A DNA stretch of 64,000 bases from Mucilaginibacter paludis DSM 18603 (GTDB taxonomy: Bacteria; Bacteroidota; Bacteroidia; Sphingobacteriales; Sphingobacteriaceae). The DNA lies in NCBI RefSeq assembly GCF_000166195.2, contig NZ_CM001403.1:6280432-6344431 (forward strand), written 5' to 3'. Below, piece by piece: positions 45,101 through 53,884 of this stretch. The notes under the pieces were generated by a model. That model made no database searches, was not told the DNA's origin, and worked only from the letters and a program-made list of their open reading frames with translations. Numbering within the stretch: the first letter of the stretch is position 1; the number at the start of each line of letters is the position of its first letter. The translations under genes were made by a program, and so were the position numbers.

Positions 45101-47680
45101 ATGCAAAAACATCTACTTCTGTTAATCAGCATTTTTATTTGGAGTCACACAGCCGTCTGTGCTGCGGTGCCCGCTGTGCATGTCTCGGCAAAGCCGACAT
45201 GGATAGGTGGTTATAAGCCTTATAATCAGAAACCATCTGCTCGGAATATTGAAAACGGTGCTTATAATGAGCTGGTTGAAGAGCAGATCAATGTTGAGCA
45301 GCACTCCATTTACAATCATTTTATTACACAGATTATTTCAGAATCTGGCGTGCAGAGCAATTCCGAAATTTCGGTAAGTTTTAACCCGGCATACGAGCGG
45401 CTCGATTTTCATGAGATTGTAGTTTGGCGCGATAATAAACCCCAAAATAGGTTAAACATCAGCGCTTTTAAAGTTTTGGCTGACGAGAGCGAGTTCGATC
45501 GTTTTATTTATAACGGTACTTATGCGGCTAAATATATTTTGGCAGATATCCGCAAAGGCGACAGGATAGAATATTCGTACACCATTACGGGCAGCAATCC
45601 CATTTTTAGCGGCAAGTTTTGCCGGAGCATTTATTTTCAGGGATATAGCGTCATAGCGCATCAATACTCGTCGATTTTATTTTCGGCTAATCGCAAACTT
45701 AATATCAAGGCGTTTAACGGAATCCCCAAAATGACGCAAACAAATGTAAGCGGGGGCTTAAAACGATACGAATGGGAAAGTTTCCAAGTACCACCCGTCA
45801 GATCTTCAAACAATAATCAACCCGATTGGTACAACGCATTCCAGCGGGTTCAGGTGAGCGACTATGCCAGTTGGGCCGAGGTTGTTAACTGGGCTATGCA
45901 GATCAATCCGCTTGTTAGCATTTTTAAAGGCGACCTGGCTGTAGCGGTAGCCAAGTTAAAGGCACAGGCTGGCCCTGATAAAGAAAAATATTTTAGGGAA
46001 GCCGTTAAACTGGTGCAAAACGAAGTAAGGTATATGGGGATTGAAACGGGCGAATATTCGCACCGCGCCAATGATCCGGCAAAGGTATTTAAGCAACGCT
46101 ACGGCGATTGTAAGGATAAGGCGCTACTACTGGCATCTATACTTAAGGCGGGTGGTATTGATGCCGCCATGGCACTGGTTAACACCGGTTTGGCTGATAA
46201 AATCGATAATTTTTTACCATCATCGGCGCTATTTAACCATGCCGTAGTGGTAGCCACGGTAAACCATCAACAGGTTTGGGTTGATGCTACTATGGCACGC
46301 CAGGGAGGTACGGGTACGCAAATTTATTTCCCGGCGTACAGCAGGGCGCTCGTTCTCAAAGCGGGCAATAATGCGCTGTCGGCTATACCATTATGCCCCA
46401 CCGGGAAAATTACTTGTACCGAAAGCTATACCGTAAATAACGAAAAGGATTCGGTGAGTTTACTTGTTAAAACAAAATATACGTTAAACCAGGCGGATGT
46501 AATTCGCGGCAGGCTGGCGTCATCAAGTACCAGCGAAACCGAAAAATCTTACCTGGATTACTATTCTAAAATTTATCCTTCTGTAGAAGCAAAGGATACC
46601 TTAACCGTAATTGATGATGAGCAGAAGAACGAGCTAATCACCATTGAAAGATATAGCATAGGCAAATACATGAAGCTGGATAGCGCCGATGGCAAATACC
46701 ACGGTAGTTTTTATGCTAACGCTATTGATGAGCAGTTGCCTAAAATTAACGGCCAAACCAAAACGCCGGTATCGGTTAATTATCCGTTTGATATGGATTA
46801 CCGGGTTAACCTCATCTTCCCCTCGCCATGGGATATGGAAACTAAGGAATGGTCTGTGCAGCGGGATAGTTACCGTTTTAATTTTAACCGATTTGTTAAC
46901 GGTGATACCCTGGTATTGCATTACCGCTTTGCTTATGTTAAAGATTTTGTGCCGGCCGATAAGATATCCCAGTTCAGGCAAGATGTTAAGGATATTTCGG
47001 ATAGCCATCTTTCGTTCGGCTTCAATTATACTTCCCCCACGCAAAGCCGTGAAGTAGCGGGTATTAACTACTGGATGGTAATTTTCGCCATCGTTGTTCT
47101 TTTTGTATGCGTGTTTTTGGGTGTTAAACTCTATCAAAGGCAAACAACATCTATTCGTGTTTCCGGCTACAGTTATGGCAGGCCAATAGGGGGATGGCTA
47201 TATTTAATTGTATTGGGTTTAAGTGTGGCAGCCATCAAGATATCTGTGAGCCTGGTTAGCGGCTATTATTTAAAACTTAGCTTATGGAACACCTATCAAA
47301 CTGGCACTAAAAGTATCTTGTTTAAAGCTTTGCTTTTTTTTGAAACCGGCGGCAATGTTTTAACTATTTGCTATGCCATTTTTTGCCTTATTTTAATTTT
47401 AAAAAAGCGTGATATTTTGCCGCGCTACATTACTGGCTTGTATATTTTTAACCTGGCGTTCATTGTTATTGATGCTGTTTTTGCTTACAGTTTTTATGGT
47501 GAGGACAATTTGGTAATGAGTGATATTTTGAAAGCGGTATTGGCTGCTGCCATTTGGGTTCCGTATTTCAGGATGTCAACACGGGTTAAGGAAACGTTTA
47601 TAGTGCCCTATCCGGATTACAATATTACTTATGAAGAGAACGCAGATGCGCTTGCAGAAGATTTGTCGCCTGCTGAATGA
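45101..47680 (+). CDS. DUF3857-transglutaminase-like protein with C-terminal DUF2569-like membrane domain
   Basis: This 859-residue protein has a signal peptide (about 1-20), a DUF3857 beta domain (about 50-220) and a transglutaminase-like domain. The latter has a putative triad Cys337 (RYGDCKDKA), His380 and Asp395. A beta region follows, then one helix near 650-672 and a C-terminal four-helix membrane domain opening with GRPIGGWLYLIVLGL, as in DUF2569. The frame is open from 44981, but the ATG at 45101 gives a clean signal peptide. The fusion to DUF2569 is less usual. The substrate is unknown. Confidence 0.82.
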   Translation: MQKHLLLLISIFIWSHTAVCAAVPAVHVSAKPTWIGGYKPYNQKPSARNIENGAYNELVEEQINVEQHSIYNHFITQIISESGVQSNSEISVSFNPAYERLDFHEIVVWRDNKPQNRLNISAFKVLADESEFDRFIYNGTYAAKYILADIRKGDRIEYSYTITGSNPIFSGKFCRSIYFQGYSVIAHQYSSILFSANRKLNIKAFNGIPKMTQTNVSGGLKRYEWESFQVPPVRSSNNNQPDWYNAFQRVQVSDYASWAEVVNWAMQINPLVSIFKGDLAVAVAKLKAQAGPDKEKYFREAVKLVQNEVRYMGIETGEYSHRANDPAKVFKQRYGDCKDKALLLASILKAGGIDAAMALVNTGLADKIDNFLPSSALFNHAVVVATVNHQQVWVDATMARQGGTGTQIYFPAYSRALVLKAGNNALSAIPLCPTGKITCTESYTVNNEKDSVSLLVKTKYTLNQADVIRGRLASSSTSETEKSYLDYYSKIYPSVEAKDTLTVIDDEQKNELITIERYSIGKYMKLDSADGKYHGSFYANAIDEQLPKINGQTKTPVSVNYPFDMDYRVNLIFPSPWDMETKEWSVQRDSYRFNFNRFVNGDTLVLHYRFAYVKDFVPADKISQFRQDVKDISDSHLSFGFNYTSPTQSREVAGINYWMVIFAIVVLFVCVFLGVKLYQRQTTSIRVSGYSYGRPIGGWLYLIVLGLSVAAIKISVSLVSGYYLKLSLWNTYQTGTKSILFKALLFFETGGNVLTICYAIFCLILILKKRDILPRYITGLYIFNLAFIVIDAVFAYSFYGEDNLVMSDILKAVLAAAIWVPYFRMSTRVKETFIVPYPDYNITYEENADALAEDLSPAE

Positions 47681-47749
47681 AAATAACGTAAGCAGCTAAA
47701 ACATTTTGGCCCCTGATGCTATTAAGTATACAAACTAAATAACAGCATC

Positions 47750-48268
47750 ATGAAATACGCATTTATCATGGGATCGAATGCCTTTTTTACTTCCCACAAT
47801 GTGATAAGCTACGCCGCTAACGGAGATACCAGGGAGTTTTTAAGGATCAACCACACTGTAAAGCACAAGCCAGGTGCTACTGCAACTCCACTGGGTGTGA
47901 ATGTTGATGTTTGCGATGCCCGCGGAACCGCGGTAAAGCTGAGCGATAACGTGATAGGAACGCCGGGCTTTCATGTAGAGCAAACTAACGACAGGGTACG
48001 CATTTTGAAGTCTGACGATTCACTGATCATCGATATTCACGAACTCAGCGACGAAGCCGCTGCTGGCCTCTCTCATCATATTACTGCCGAACTGGAAAAA
48101 GAAGACTATGTTGTGGTGATCCGTTTGAACGGGCACTTTAGGATAGGTGATTTACACATCAGCATTGATAACGAAAAGTTATTTATTGACGATAACAGCT
48201 ATGCTGAATCGGTACAGGTGGAACATGCCGGTGGAATTGTGTTTACCCAGGCCGGCTTGTTGTTGTAA
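47750..48268 (+). CDS. hypothetical protein, beta-rich
   Basis: This 172-residue soluble protein is rich in alternating beta strands, with repeated Asp/Gly turns and a C-terminal segment of paired strands (LHISIDNEKLFIDDNS). There is no signal peptide or membrane helix. It is 69 bases downstream of the transglutaminase-like gene and converges on nuoD with only 17 bases between the stops. No family was recognised. Confidence 0.55.
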   Translation: MKYAFIMGSNAFFTSHNVISYAANGDTREFLRINHTVKHKPGATATPLGVNVDVCDARGTAVKLSDNVIGTPGFHVEQTNDRVRILKSDDSLIIDIHELSDEAAAGLSHHITAELEKEDYVVVIRLNGHFRIGDLHISIDNEKLFIDDNSYAESVQVEHAGGIVFTQAGLLL

Positions 48269-48285
48269 TATATAAAAGGCTGGGC

Positions 48286-49473
48286 TTAGCGGTCAACCTC
48301 GCCGAGCATAAAATCGATAGAACCAACGATGGCCACAAGGTCGGCTATCAATACGCCTTTTGAAATTTCTGATAGAACGGATAAGTTACAGAAGCTGGGC
48401 GCACGCGATTTTACCCTGAAGGGGATTTCGGTTTTGCCATCGGCTATGAAATAAAACCCTAATTCTCCTCTCGGATTTTCAGCACGCATATAAAAATCCT
48501 GTGGCTTAGGCGTTATTTTGCGCGGTAACTTGGCGCGTGGGTCAAAATCGGGCGTGCGTTTAAGTTCTTTTTGCAGGCGGGCCACACATTGCTCCATTAT
48601 TTTGAGCGACTCTTCAATCTCATCAACCCTAACCTTGTACCTGTCCCAGCAATCGCCAACGGCACCCATCAACCCGGTTCCAACGGGCACATCAAAGTCC
48701 AGTTCGGGATAAGCAGAATAACCATCAATACGCCGCAGATCATACTTCAGGCCCGAGCCTCTCAGCATTGGGCCTGAGCAGCCGTAATTAATGGCAACAT
48801 CAAGCGGTAAAATACCTACATTGGCCGTACGCTTAATAAAAATCTGGTTATCGGTAAGCAGTTGGTTCAGCTCAACCATTTTGGGTTTAAAGTACCTGAT
48901 AAACTCCAGGCAGCGCTCTTCAAAGCCAACCGGTAAATCGTAAAATAAGCCGCCCACCCAAATGTAATTATATAACATGCGCGAGCCCGATGCCCATTCC
49001 AGCATGCCCATGATATGCTCCCTGTCGCGGAAACACCACAGGAACGGCGTAAAGGCGCCTATATCTATGCCATAGGTGCCGATGGCGATGAGGTGCGATG
49101 CGATGCGGTTCATCTCGCAAACCAGTACGCGGATGTATTCAACCCTTTTCGGAATCTCGGTATCAATGCCCATCATCCGCTCAACGCCCATTACAAAGGC
49201 GTGGCTGTTATTCATGGATGCCAGATAATCCATCCTGTCGGTAAAGGGGATGGTTTGCTGGTAGGTTAACCTTTCGGCATGTTTCTCAAAGCAACGATGC
49301 AGGTAACCCATGTGTGGTATTACCTCGCGAACAATTTCGCCGTCGGTAATTAATTCCAGCCGTAAAACCCCATGTGTCGACGGATGCTGAGGCCCCATAT
49401 TGAGCACCATTTCATCCGCGTTAACACTGGCTATTTTTTTGCGGTAGTTTTCTAATCCTTCTGCGTAATTCAT
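48286..49473 (-). CDS. nuoD: NADH-quinone oxidoreductase subunit D (NuoD)
   Basis: This 395-residue subunit belongs to the 49-kDa family of complex I. The opening MVLNMGPQHPSTHGVLRL, the central RVEYIRVLVCEMNRIASH and the ending VAIVGSIDFMLGEVDR are diagnostic. It sits at the quinone-binding site in the peripheral arm. A frame extends to 49551, but those residues come from repeat DNA; the ATG at 49473 fits the family. nuoC lies 1.16 kb upstream across repeats and no other nuo gene is present, which is unusual. Confidence 0.96.
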   Translation of the reverse strand: MNYAEGLENYRKKIASVNADEMVLNMGPQHPSTHGVLRLELITDGEIVREVIPHMGYLHRCFEKHAERLTYQQTIPFTDRMDYLASMNNSHAFVMGVERMMGIDTEIPKRVEYIRVLVCEMNRIASHLIAIGTYGIDIGAFTPFLWCFRDREHIMGMLEWASGSRMLYNYIWVGGLFYDLPVGFEERCLEFIRYFKPKMVELNQLLTDNQIFIKRTANVGILPLDVAINYGCSGPMLRGSGLKYDLRRIDGYSAYPELDFDVPVGTGLMGAVGDCWDRYKVRVDEIEESLKIMEQCVARLQKELKRTPDFDPRAKLPRKITPKPQDFYMRAENPRGELGFYFIADGKTEIPFRVKSRAPSFCNLSVLSEISKGVLIADLVAIVGSIDFMLGEVDR

Positions 49474-49545
49474 TTTTGTTAATGTTACTGTTTTGTTGTT
49501 CGATATCAAAGTATCATTGCGAAGGTTGAAGCAATCGCAAGCCAT

Positions 49546-50000
49546 GCACAAGCAATCGCAAACTATGCAGGGCTCGTCTTATCCCACGCCATTCTCCCCC
49601 TTCGTCATTGCGAGGAACGAAGCAATCTCTAAATTAGCAGAGCCACTTTGCAAGGTAGCCCTGTATAGCATGGAGATTGGTTAGTTTCTTATAATGACGT
49701 TTATGTAAGTTATTGATTATTAATGCGTTTTTTTTGTGCATTAATAACCAGTATTCTTAACTGACGGCATCGTCCCGCTCAATCGCCGCGGGAAGGGGCT
49801 TGTTACTTTTTGTCTTGATACAAAAAGTAACCAAAAAAATCAAGACTGCCCGAACCTTCCGCCCGCGAGGCCAACTCCCGGCCCGGCGTGCAGTCAGGCC
49901 TTTGCGCGCTTTTACCCCTTGCACCGAATAGATTCACGAGGTTCAAACGTCATCCCTATTTTTTCCCGGTTGGCCGGGTCCGTTTCTTATAATGACAGCG
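49546..50000 (+). repeat. modular hairpin repeat, copy 1 between nuoC and nuoD
   Basis: Module order: AAGCAATCGCAAACTATGCA block, CGTCATTGCGAGGAACGAAG block, AT-rich hairpin (49717-49726 with 49738-49747), CGCTCAATCGCCGCGGGAAG block, 12-bp hairpin GTTACTTTTTGT/ACAAAAAGTAAC (49802-49813, 49820-49831), a GC-rich GGCCCGGCGTGCAGTC block, and TGCACCGAATAGAT to CATCCCTATTTTTT. It matches the reverse copy at 25278-25636. Confidence 0.88.
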
Positions 50001-50026
50001 GTGGGCTACAAAGTGTCATTGTGGTA

Positions 50027-50400
50027 CAAGGCAATCGCAAACTATACAGGGCTCATCTTATCCCTACGCCATTCTCACCCCATCGTCATTGCGAGGAACG
50101 AAGCAATCTCTACATTAGCAGAGCCACTTTGCAAGGCCGATAGGGATTGCTTCACTCCTTATAATGATGTCTACTTAAGTTGCTGATTATCAGTGCATCT
50201 GTTTTTGCTTCGATAATCAGCATTCTTAATTTATAACGTCGGCACGCTCAATAGCCGCGTGAAGAAGCCCCACCCAACCCTCCCCGGTAGGGAGCGCTTA
50301 AAAAGTCTCCCCTACCGGGGGAGATTTAGAGGGGGCTTGTCCGCCTTGCTTCTGCACCGAATATATCTACCAGGTTCAAACTTCATCCCTATTTTTTTCG
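50027..50400 (+). repeat. modular hairpin repeat, copy 2 with an exchanged module
   Basis: It follows copy 1 directly in the same orientation. The first blocks agree (CGTCATTGCGAGGAACGAAG; AT-rich hairpin TGCTGATTATC/GATAATCAGCA at 50181-50191 and 50212-50222). The GTTACTTTTTGT module is replaced by a different GC-rich hairpin (CCCCGGTAGGGAG with CTCCCCTACCGGGG, about 50282-50322). The closing TGCACCGAATA to CATCCCTATTTTTTT block returns. No open frame of gene quality is present. Confidence 0.85.
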
Positions 50401-50427
50401 GCCGACTATATCCCTACTCAGGATGCC

Positions 50428-50492
50428 CTTCGACAGGCGTAGGATGACAGCTTTCGTGCACAAAAAAGGGTGTCATGCTGAGCCTGTCGAAG
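50428..50492 (+). repeat. CTTCGACAGGC inverted-repeat element
   Basis: CTTCGACAGGC (50428-50438) and GCCTGTCGAAG (50482-50492) form perfect 11-bp arms. The inner parts carry further pairing (GATGACA with TGTCATG). The remaining stretch up to nuoC at 50637 shows no gene. Confidence 0.8.
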
Positions 50493-50636
50493 CACGGTGT
50501 GCTGGCCTCTGCAAGCGGCATTCCCTTGCCATTTTACCGTTCACCAACCGCCGCTGGTATAGCGATGGCAGAAGTGCCTTTGCCTCATTGTACTCCCCCA
50601 ACACCGTGGTGTGAGTTCGAAAATCCTCACCAAAAA

Positions 50637-51134
50637 CTACTTTATCTTAATCCCCTTATACTCTTCCGCTTCCACATAATCTTTCCTCAGTGGGAAACCT
50701 TCCCAATCATCGGGCAGTAATATGCGCCTTAGGTCTGGGTGATTTTCAAAAAAAATACCTGTCATGTCATAAGCTTCGCGCTCGTGCCAATCGGCAGCTT
50801 TATAAACCGATGATATACTCGGGAAAGACGGCAACTCATTAAGCAACCTGCTGCTAAGCTTACTGATTTTCAGCGTAAGCCGGAAGTTGTAAGGGATGGA
50901 TGATAAGTGATACACCACACCAAATCGATTTTCGGCAGTGCCGTAGTCCACACCCGACAGGCACGACAGAAAATCGAAATAAGTTTCCGGGTTATCCCTC
51001 AGCTCAAGGCAAACCTGGGCAATCATCTCGGGTGCAATCAGCAAGGCTGGCTGCAACCCGGTAGTTTCTTCGCCCACAATTACCCCATCGCCAAACTTAG
51101 CCGTTAGTATATTTTTTATATCATCAAAAATCAT
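50637..51134 (-). CDS. nuoC: NADH-quinone oxidoreductase subunit C (NuoC)
   Basis: This 165-residue subunit belongs to the 30-kDa family of complex I. The segment ADWHEREAYDMTGIFFENHPDLRRILLPDDWEG-like stretch (quoted key residues: WHEREAYDM, LRRILLPDDWEG) is diagnostic, near residues 112-145. It is in the peripheral arm next to NuoD. Its start overlaps the pdxH stop by 4 bases, so it is translated from the pdxH transcript. nuoD follows only after 1.16 kb of repeats. Confidence 0.95.
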   Translation of the reverse strand: MIFDDIKNILTAKFGDGVIVGEETTGLQPALLIAPEMIAQVCLELRDNPETYFDFLSCLSGVDYGTAENRFGVVYHLSSIPYNFRLTLKISKLSSRLLNELPSFPSISSVYKAADWHEREAYDMTGIFFENHPDLRRILLPDDWEGFPLRKDYVEAEEYKGIKIK

Positions 51135-51778
51135 GGCGCCAAACGGACAATCTTCCAGCTGTTTTTGTCGGCTCTTTTAAACACAATACGGTCGTGTAAG
51201 CGGCTTGGGCCGCCCTGCCAAAATTCCACTACATTGGGTTTTAAAATATAACCACCCCAATGCGCTGGTTTGGGTACTGTTTTATCGGCATATGCAGCCT
51301 CAAGTTCTATCCATTTTTTTTCGAGCACATCGCGGCTGGCAATTTCCTGGCTTTGTGGCGATACAATGGCCCCAACCTGGCTGCCTTTCGGCCTGCTATG
51401 AAAATATTTTTCCGATTCTTCGCGGCTCACTTTTTCAACCGTACCTTCAATATTTACCTGGCGCTGTAGTTCGGGCCAAAAAAATAATAAACTGGCAAAA
51501 GGGTTTTTAGCCAGCTCCTTACCCTTGCGGCTTAAATAATTGGTATAAAAAACAAAGCCATCCGAATTAAAATCTTTCAGCAAAACAATGCGCGCCGATG
51601 GCCTGCCTGCCGTCGTCGCCGTAGCAAGCGTCATGGCGTTAGGCTCGGTTACTTTAGCGTCAAGCGCTTCTTTAAACCAACGTTCAAATTGGTTTATCGG
51701 GTTTTTAACTACATCATGCTCAGACAGCGAGGCTGCTGTGTAGTCTTCCCTAAGGTTTTGTATTATTTCGCGTTTCAT
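51131..51778 (-). CDS. pdxH: pyridoxamine 5'-phosphate oxidase PdxH
   Basis: This 215-residue FMN enzyme oxidises pyridoxine or pyridoxamine 5'-phosphate to pyridoxal 5'-phosphate. FMN-binding RIVLLKDFNSDGFVFYTNY lies near 64-82, and the C-terminal WQGGPSRLHDRIVF is diagnostic. The ATG at 51778 is supported by a -7 box at 51785-51792 that overlaps the alternative TTG start at 51787. The stop overlaps the nuoC start (ATGA), an unexpected pairing of a vitamin B6 gene with complex I. Confidence 0.95.
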   Translation of the reverse strand: MKREIIQNLREDYTAASLSEHDVVKNPINQFERWFKEALDAKVTEPNAMTLATATTAGRPSARIVLLKDFNSDGFVFYTNYLSRKGKELAKNPFASLLFFWPELQRQVNIEGTVEKVSREESEKYFHSRPKGSQVGAIVSPQSQEIASRDVLEKKWIELEAAYADKTVPKPAHWGGYILKPNVVEFWQGGPSRLHDRIVFKRADKNSWKIVRLAP

Positions 51779-51784
51779 TTGCTG

Positions 51785-51792
51785 CAAACTTA
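51785..51792 (-). promoter_or_regulatory. -7 promoter box of pdxH-nuoC
   Basis: On the minus strand, TAAGTTTG fits TAnnTTTG and ends 6 bases before the ATG at 51778, again suggesting a leaderless transcript. Confidence 0.55.
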
Positions 51793-51911
51793 CAAATAGC
51801 TGGCGTCTTATTTTATATTTACAAAAAAGTAAAAACCGTATATTGTAATTTTACTTATATACATTAAACCCATTAATTTGTACACGGTCTGTTAATTAAA
51901 AATATAATCAT

Positions 51912-52475
51912 ATGCTAAGTTCAATTTCACCGGCGACTGGGCGATTGTTGATATCGGAACCCTTTATGATGGATCCAAATTTTAAAAGGTCTGTTATACT
52001 GATTACTGAATATTCCGACGCCGGCGCCATGGGTTTTGTGTTAAACCATGCGAGCGATATGCTGTTGGGCGATATTATTCCTGAAATAGCTTATTCTGAA
52101 CTACCCTTATTTAAAGGCGGACCTGTTGGCGCCAATACCCTGCACTTTATACACCGGTGCCCGGAAAAAATTGAAGGCGGTATTGAAATTTGGGACGGCG
52201 TATATTGGGGAGGTGATTTTGAAATGGTGAAGGAACTGGCTAATACCTACCAGTTAAATGATACCGAAATTCGTTTTTTTATTGGTTACTCCGGCTGGAG
52301 CGAAGGCCAACTGGATGCCGAATTAATGGATGATACCTGGATAGTAGCCAACAAGTTTAACCCGGATATCTTTTTCAACCATAATGAGGAATCGTTATGG
52401 AAGGAAGTTGTAATTAGCCTGGGCCACCGTTATGCCCATATTGCTAATTTTCCGGAAAATCCGGCTTTGAATTGA
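51912..52475 (+). CDS. YqgE/AlgH family protein
   Basis: This 187-residue protein has the family features: an opening GRLLISEPFMMDPNFKRSVILI, a central NHASD segment, a FKGGPVGANTLHFIH motif and GYSGWSEGQLDAEL near 125. The molecular role of the family is poorly defined. Relatives were linked to alginate regulation and to protein handling. It is divergent from pdxH. Confidence 0.9.
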   Translation: MLSSISPATGRLLISEPFMMDPNFKRSVILITEYSDAGAMGFVLNHASDMLLGDIIPEIAYSELPLFKGGPVGANTLHFIHRCPEKIEGGIEIWDGVYWGGDFEMVKELANTYQLNDTEIRFFIGYSGWSEGQLDAELMDDTWIVANKFNPDIFFNHNEESLWKEVVISLGHRYAHIANFPENPALN

Positions 52476-52576
52476 TTGTTCATTAGTTCATCGGGCATTA
52501 GTTCATTGGCCTTGTCAGTTTGATAGCGCTGTCAATGATGTTGACCCGCGAAAGTTTTAAATAAGCTAAAGCACTA

Positions 52577-52669
52577 AGCTTTGCATAACCAAATAACTAA
52601 ATAACCCAGTAGCCCAATAACCAATAACTCAATAACAAATAACCCAATAACCAATAACTACTAACCAAC
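52577..52669 (+). repeat. degenerate AATAACC word array before the LOG gene
   Basis: Imperfect CCAATAACCAATAACT words fill the leader up to 2 bases before the LOG ATG, just as at 22017-22112 before Maf. Confidence 0.8.
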
Positions 52670-52670
52670 A

Positions 52671-53255
52671 ATGAAAAATATCTGCATATTTTGCGGTGCT
52701 AATTTTAATGGCGACCCTAACCTGAAACAAGCCATTGATTTATTGGCCGAGGTAATGGTAAGCCAGAATATAGGCCTTATTTTTGGCGGTGGTAAGGTAG
52801 GAGTGATGGGCTTAATGGCCGATGCTATACTACAGCGCGGCGGAAGTGCGATTGGCGTAATCCCAGGTTTTTTAATGGATAAGGAAGTTGGGCACCCGGG
52901 ATTAACTCAAATGCATGTGGTTGAAAATATGCACCAGCGCAAGCAGTTAATGAATGATCTTTGCGATGGCATAATTACCCTTCCAGGCGGTTTTGGCACA
53001 CTGGAAGAGTTTTTTGAAGTATTAACCTGGCTGCAGCTCGGTCTGCATACAAAGCCAATCGGCGTGTTAAATGTAAACGGCTTTTACGATTTTTTGCTCA
53101 AGCAAATGGATGTAATGGTTGAACAGCGCTTTTTAAAACCAGCCAACCGCCAACTGGTGCTTACATCTGCCAACCCGGTTGAATTGGTTGACCTGATGAG
53201 CCGCTTTACAGCCACGCCCGATGAGGTATGGTTTAAAGAACGTGATTTATATTAA
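52671..53255 (+). CDS. LOG-family protein (nucleoside 5'-monophosphate phosphoribohydrolase-like)
   Basis: This 194-residue protein has the conserved FGGGKVGVMGLMADA stretch near 38-52 and the family signature PGGFGTLEE near residues 105-113. LOG enzymes hydrolyse the N-glycosidic bond of nucleoside monophosphates such as cytokinin ribotides. Older databases call them lysine decarboxylase-like, which is misleading. The ATG lies directly after an AATAACC array. Confidence 0.92.
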   Translation: MKNICIFCGANFNGDPNLKQAIDLLAEVMVSQNIGLIFGGGKVGVMGLMADAILQRGGSAIGVIPGFLMDKEVGHPGLTQMHVVENMHQRKQLMNDLCDGIITLPGGFGTLEEFFEVLTWLQLGLHTKPIGVLNVNGFYDFLLKQMDVMVEQRFLKPANRQLVLTSANPVELVDLMSRFTATPDEVWFKERDLY

Positions 53256-53265
53256 CCGCTTACTA

Positions 53266-53379
53266 TTAAACCTCTTTATTGTTGGGGATAGTATGGATAA
53301 TGGTGGTGCCGATAAATATCCAAACCCATAGTATGATCAGTAAAAATAACGACAGACAGGTTAGCAATGTGTTTTTCAT
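53266..53379 (-). CDS. very small single-helix membrane protein
   Basis: A 37-residue frame (MKNTLLTCLSLFLLIILW start) gives a positively charged N terminus, one hydrophobic helix of about 24 residues and a short polar tail, NNKEV. Its composition is that of a real small membrane protein. No homolog is known to me. The rest of 53380-53827 shows no gene. Confidence 0.4.
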   Translation of the reverse strand: MKNTLLTCLSLFLLIILWVWIFIGTTIIHTIPNNKEV

Positions 53380-53827
53380 AGATGTTGTTGTTGATGTTTT
53401 TGATGAAACTAACTATAGGCTTTGACGATCACTTTCTCCTGATAGATTCAGCCTGTACTTAATTTATTGTGATTTAGTGTCATATCAATGATAAGGTGTA
53501 GGTTAGGCCAGGCTTGGAATCCATTAATAATCGGTCGGGAATACCGAATTTGACTCCAGTCTCCGAGCCAAGTACTCTTGACTTAGTATCAGGATGCCTT
53601 ATTTGACAGGCCTAACAACGGACATCCGATTCTGATAATGAGGTAGTTTAGTCTGGATAATTTTTTCATGATTTCTGCTTTTTTGTTGATACGAAACTAC
53701 CCGCATTAAATGAAATTAGGATGAAGATTAATTGTCTTAACATTCTTTAACATATTATAAATGAGTTGATTTGAAATGCTTATTAAGCTGTTGGCTATAA
53801 AAAAGATCTGAGAAATACATAAATAAC

Positions 53828-53835
53828 TAAATTTG
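53828..53835 (+). promoter_or_regulatory. -7 promoter box of the pirin gene
   Basis: TAAATTTG fits TAnnTTTG, 49 bases before the ATG at 53885. The -33 element is weak. Confidence 0.5.
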
Positions 53836-53884
53836 CATCAGCGGTTTAAGCAAACAAAAACACCTGCTAAATTATTCTACCAGC

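Noticed and set aside
49474..49551. N-terminal extension of NuoD by 26 residues
   Set aside because: The extra codons lie in repeat DNA and do not match the family. The ATG at 49473 gives the normal N terminus.
49493..50614. Several short open frames between nuoC and nuoD
   Set aside because: They fall entirely within the modular repeats and differ between copies, so they are not conserved as proteins.
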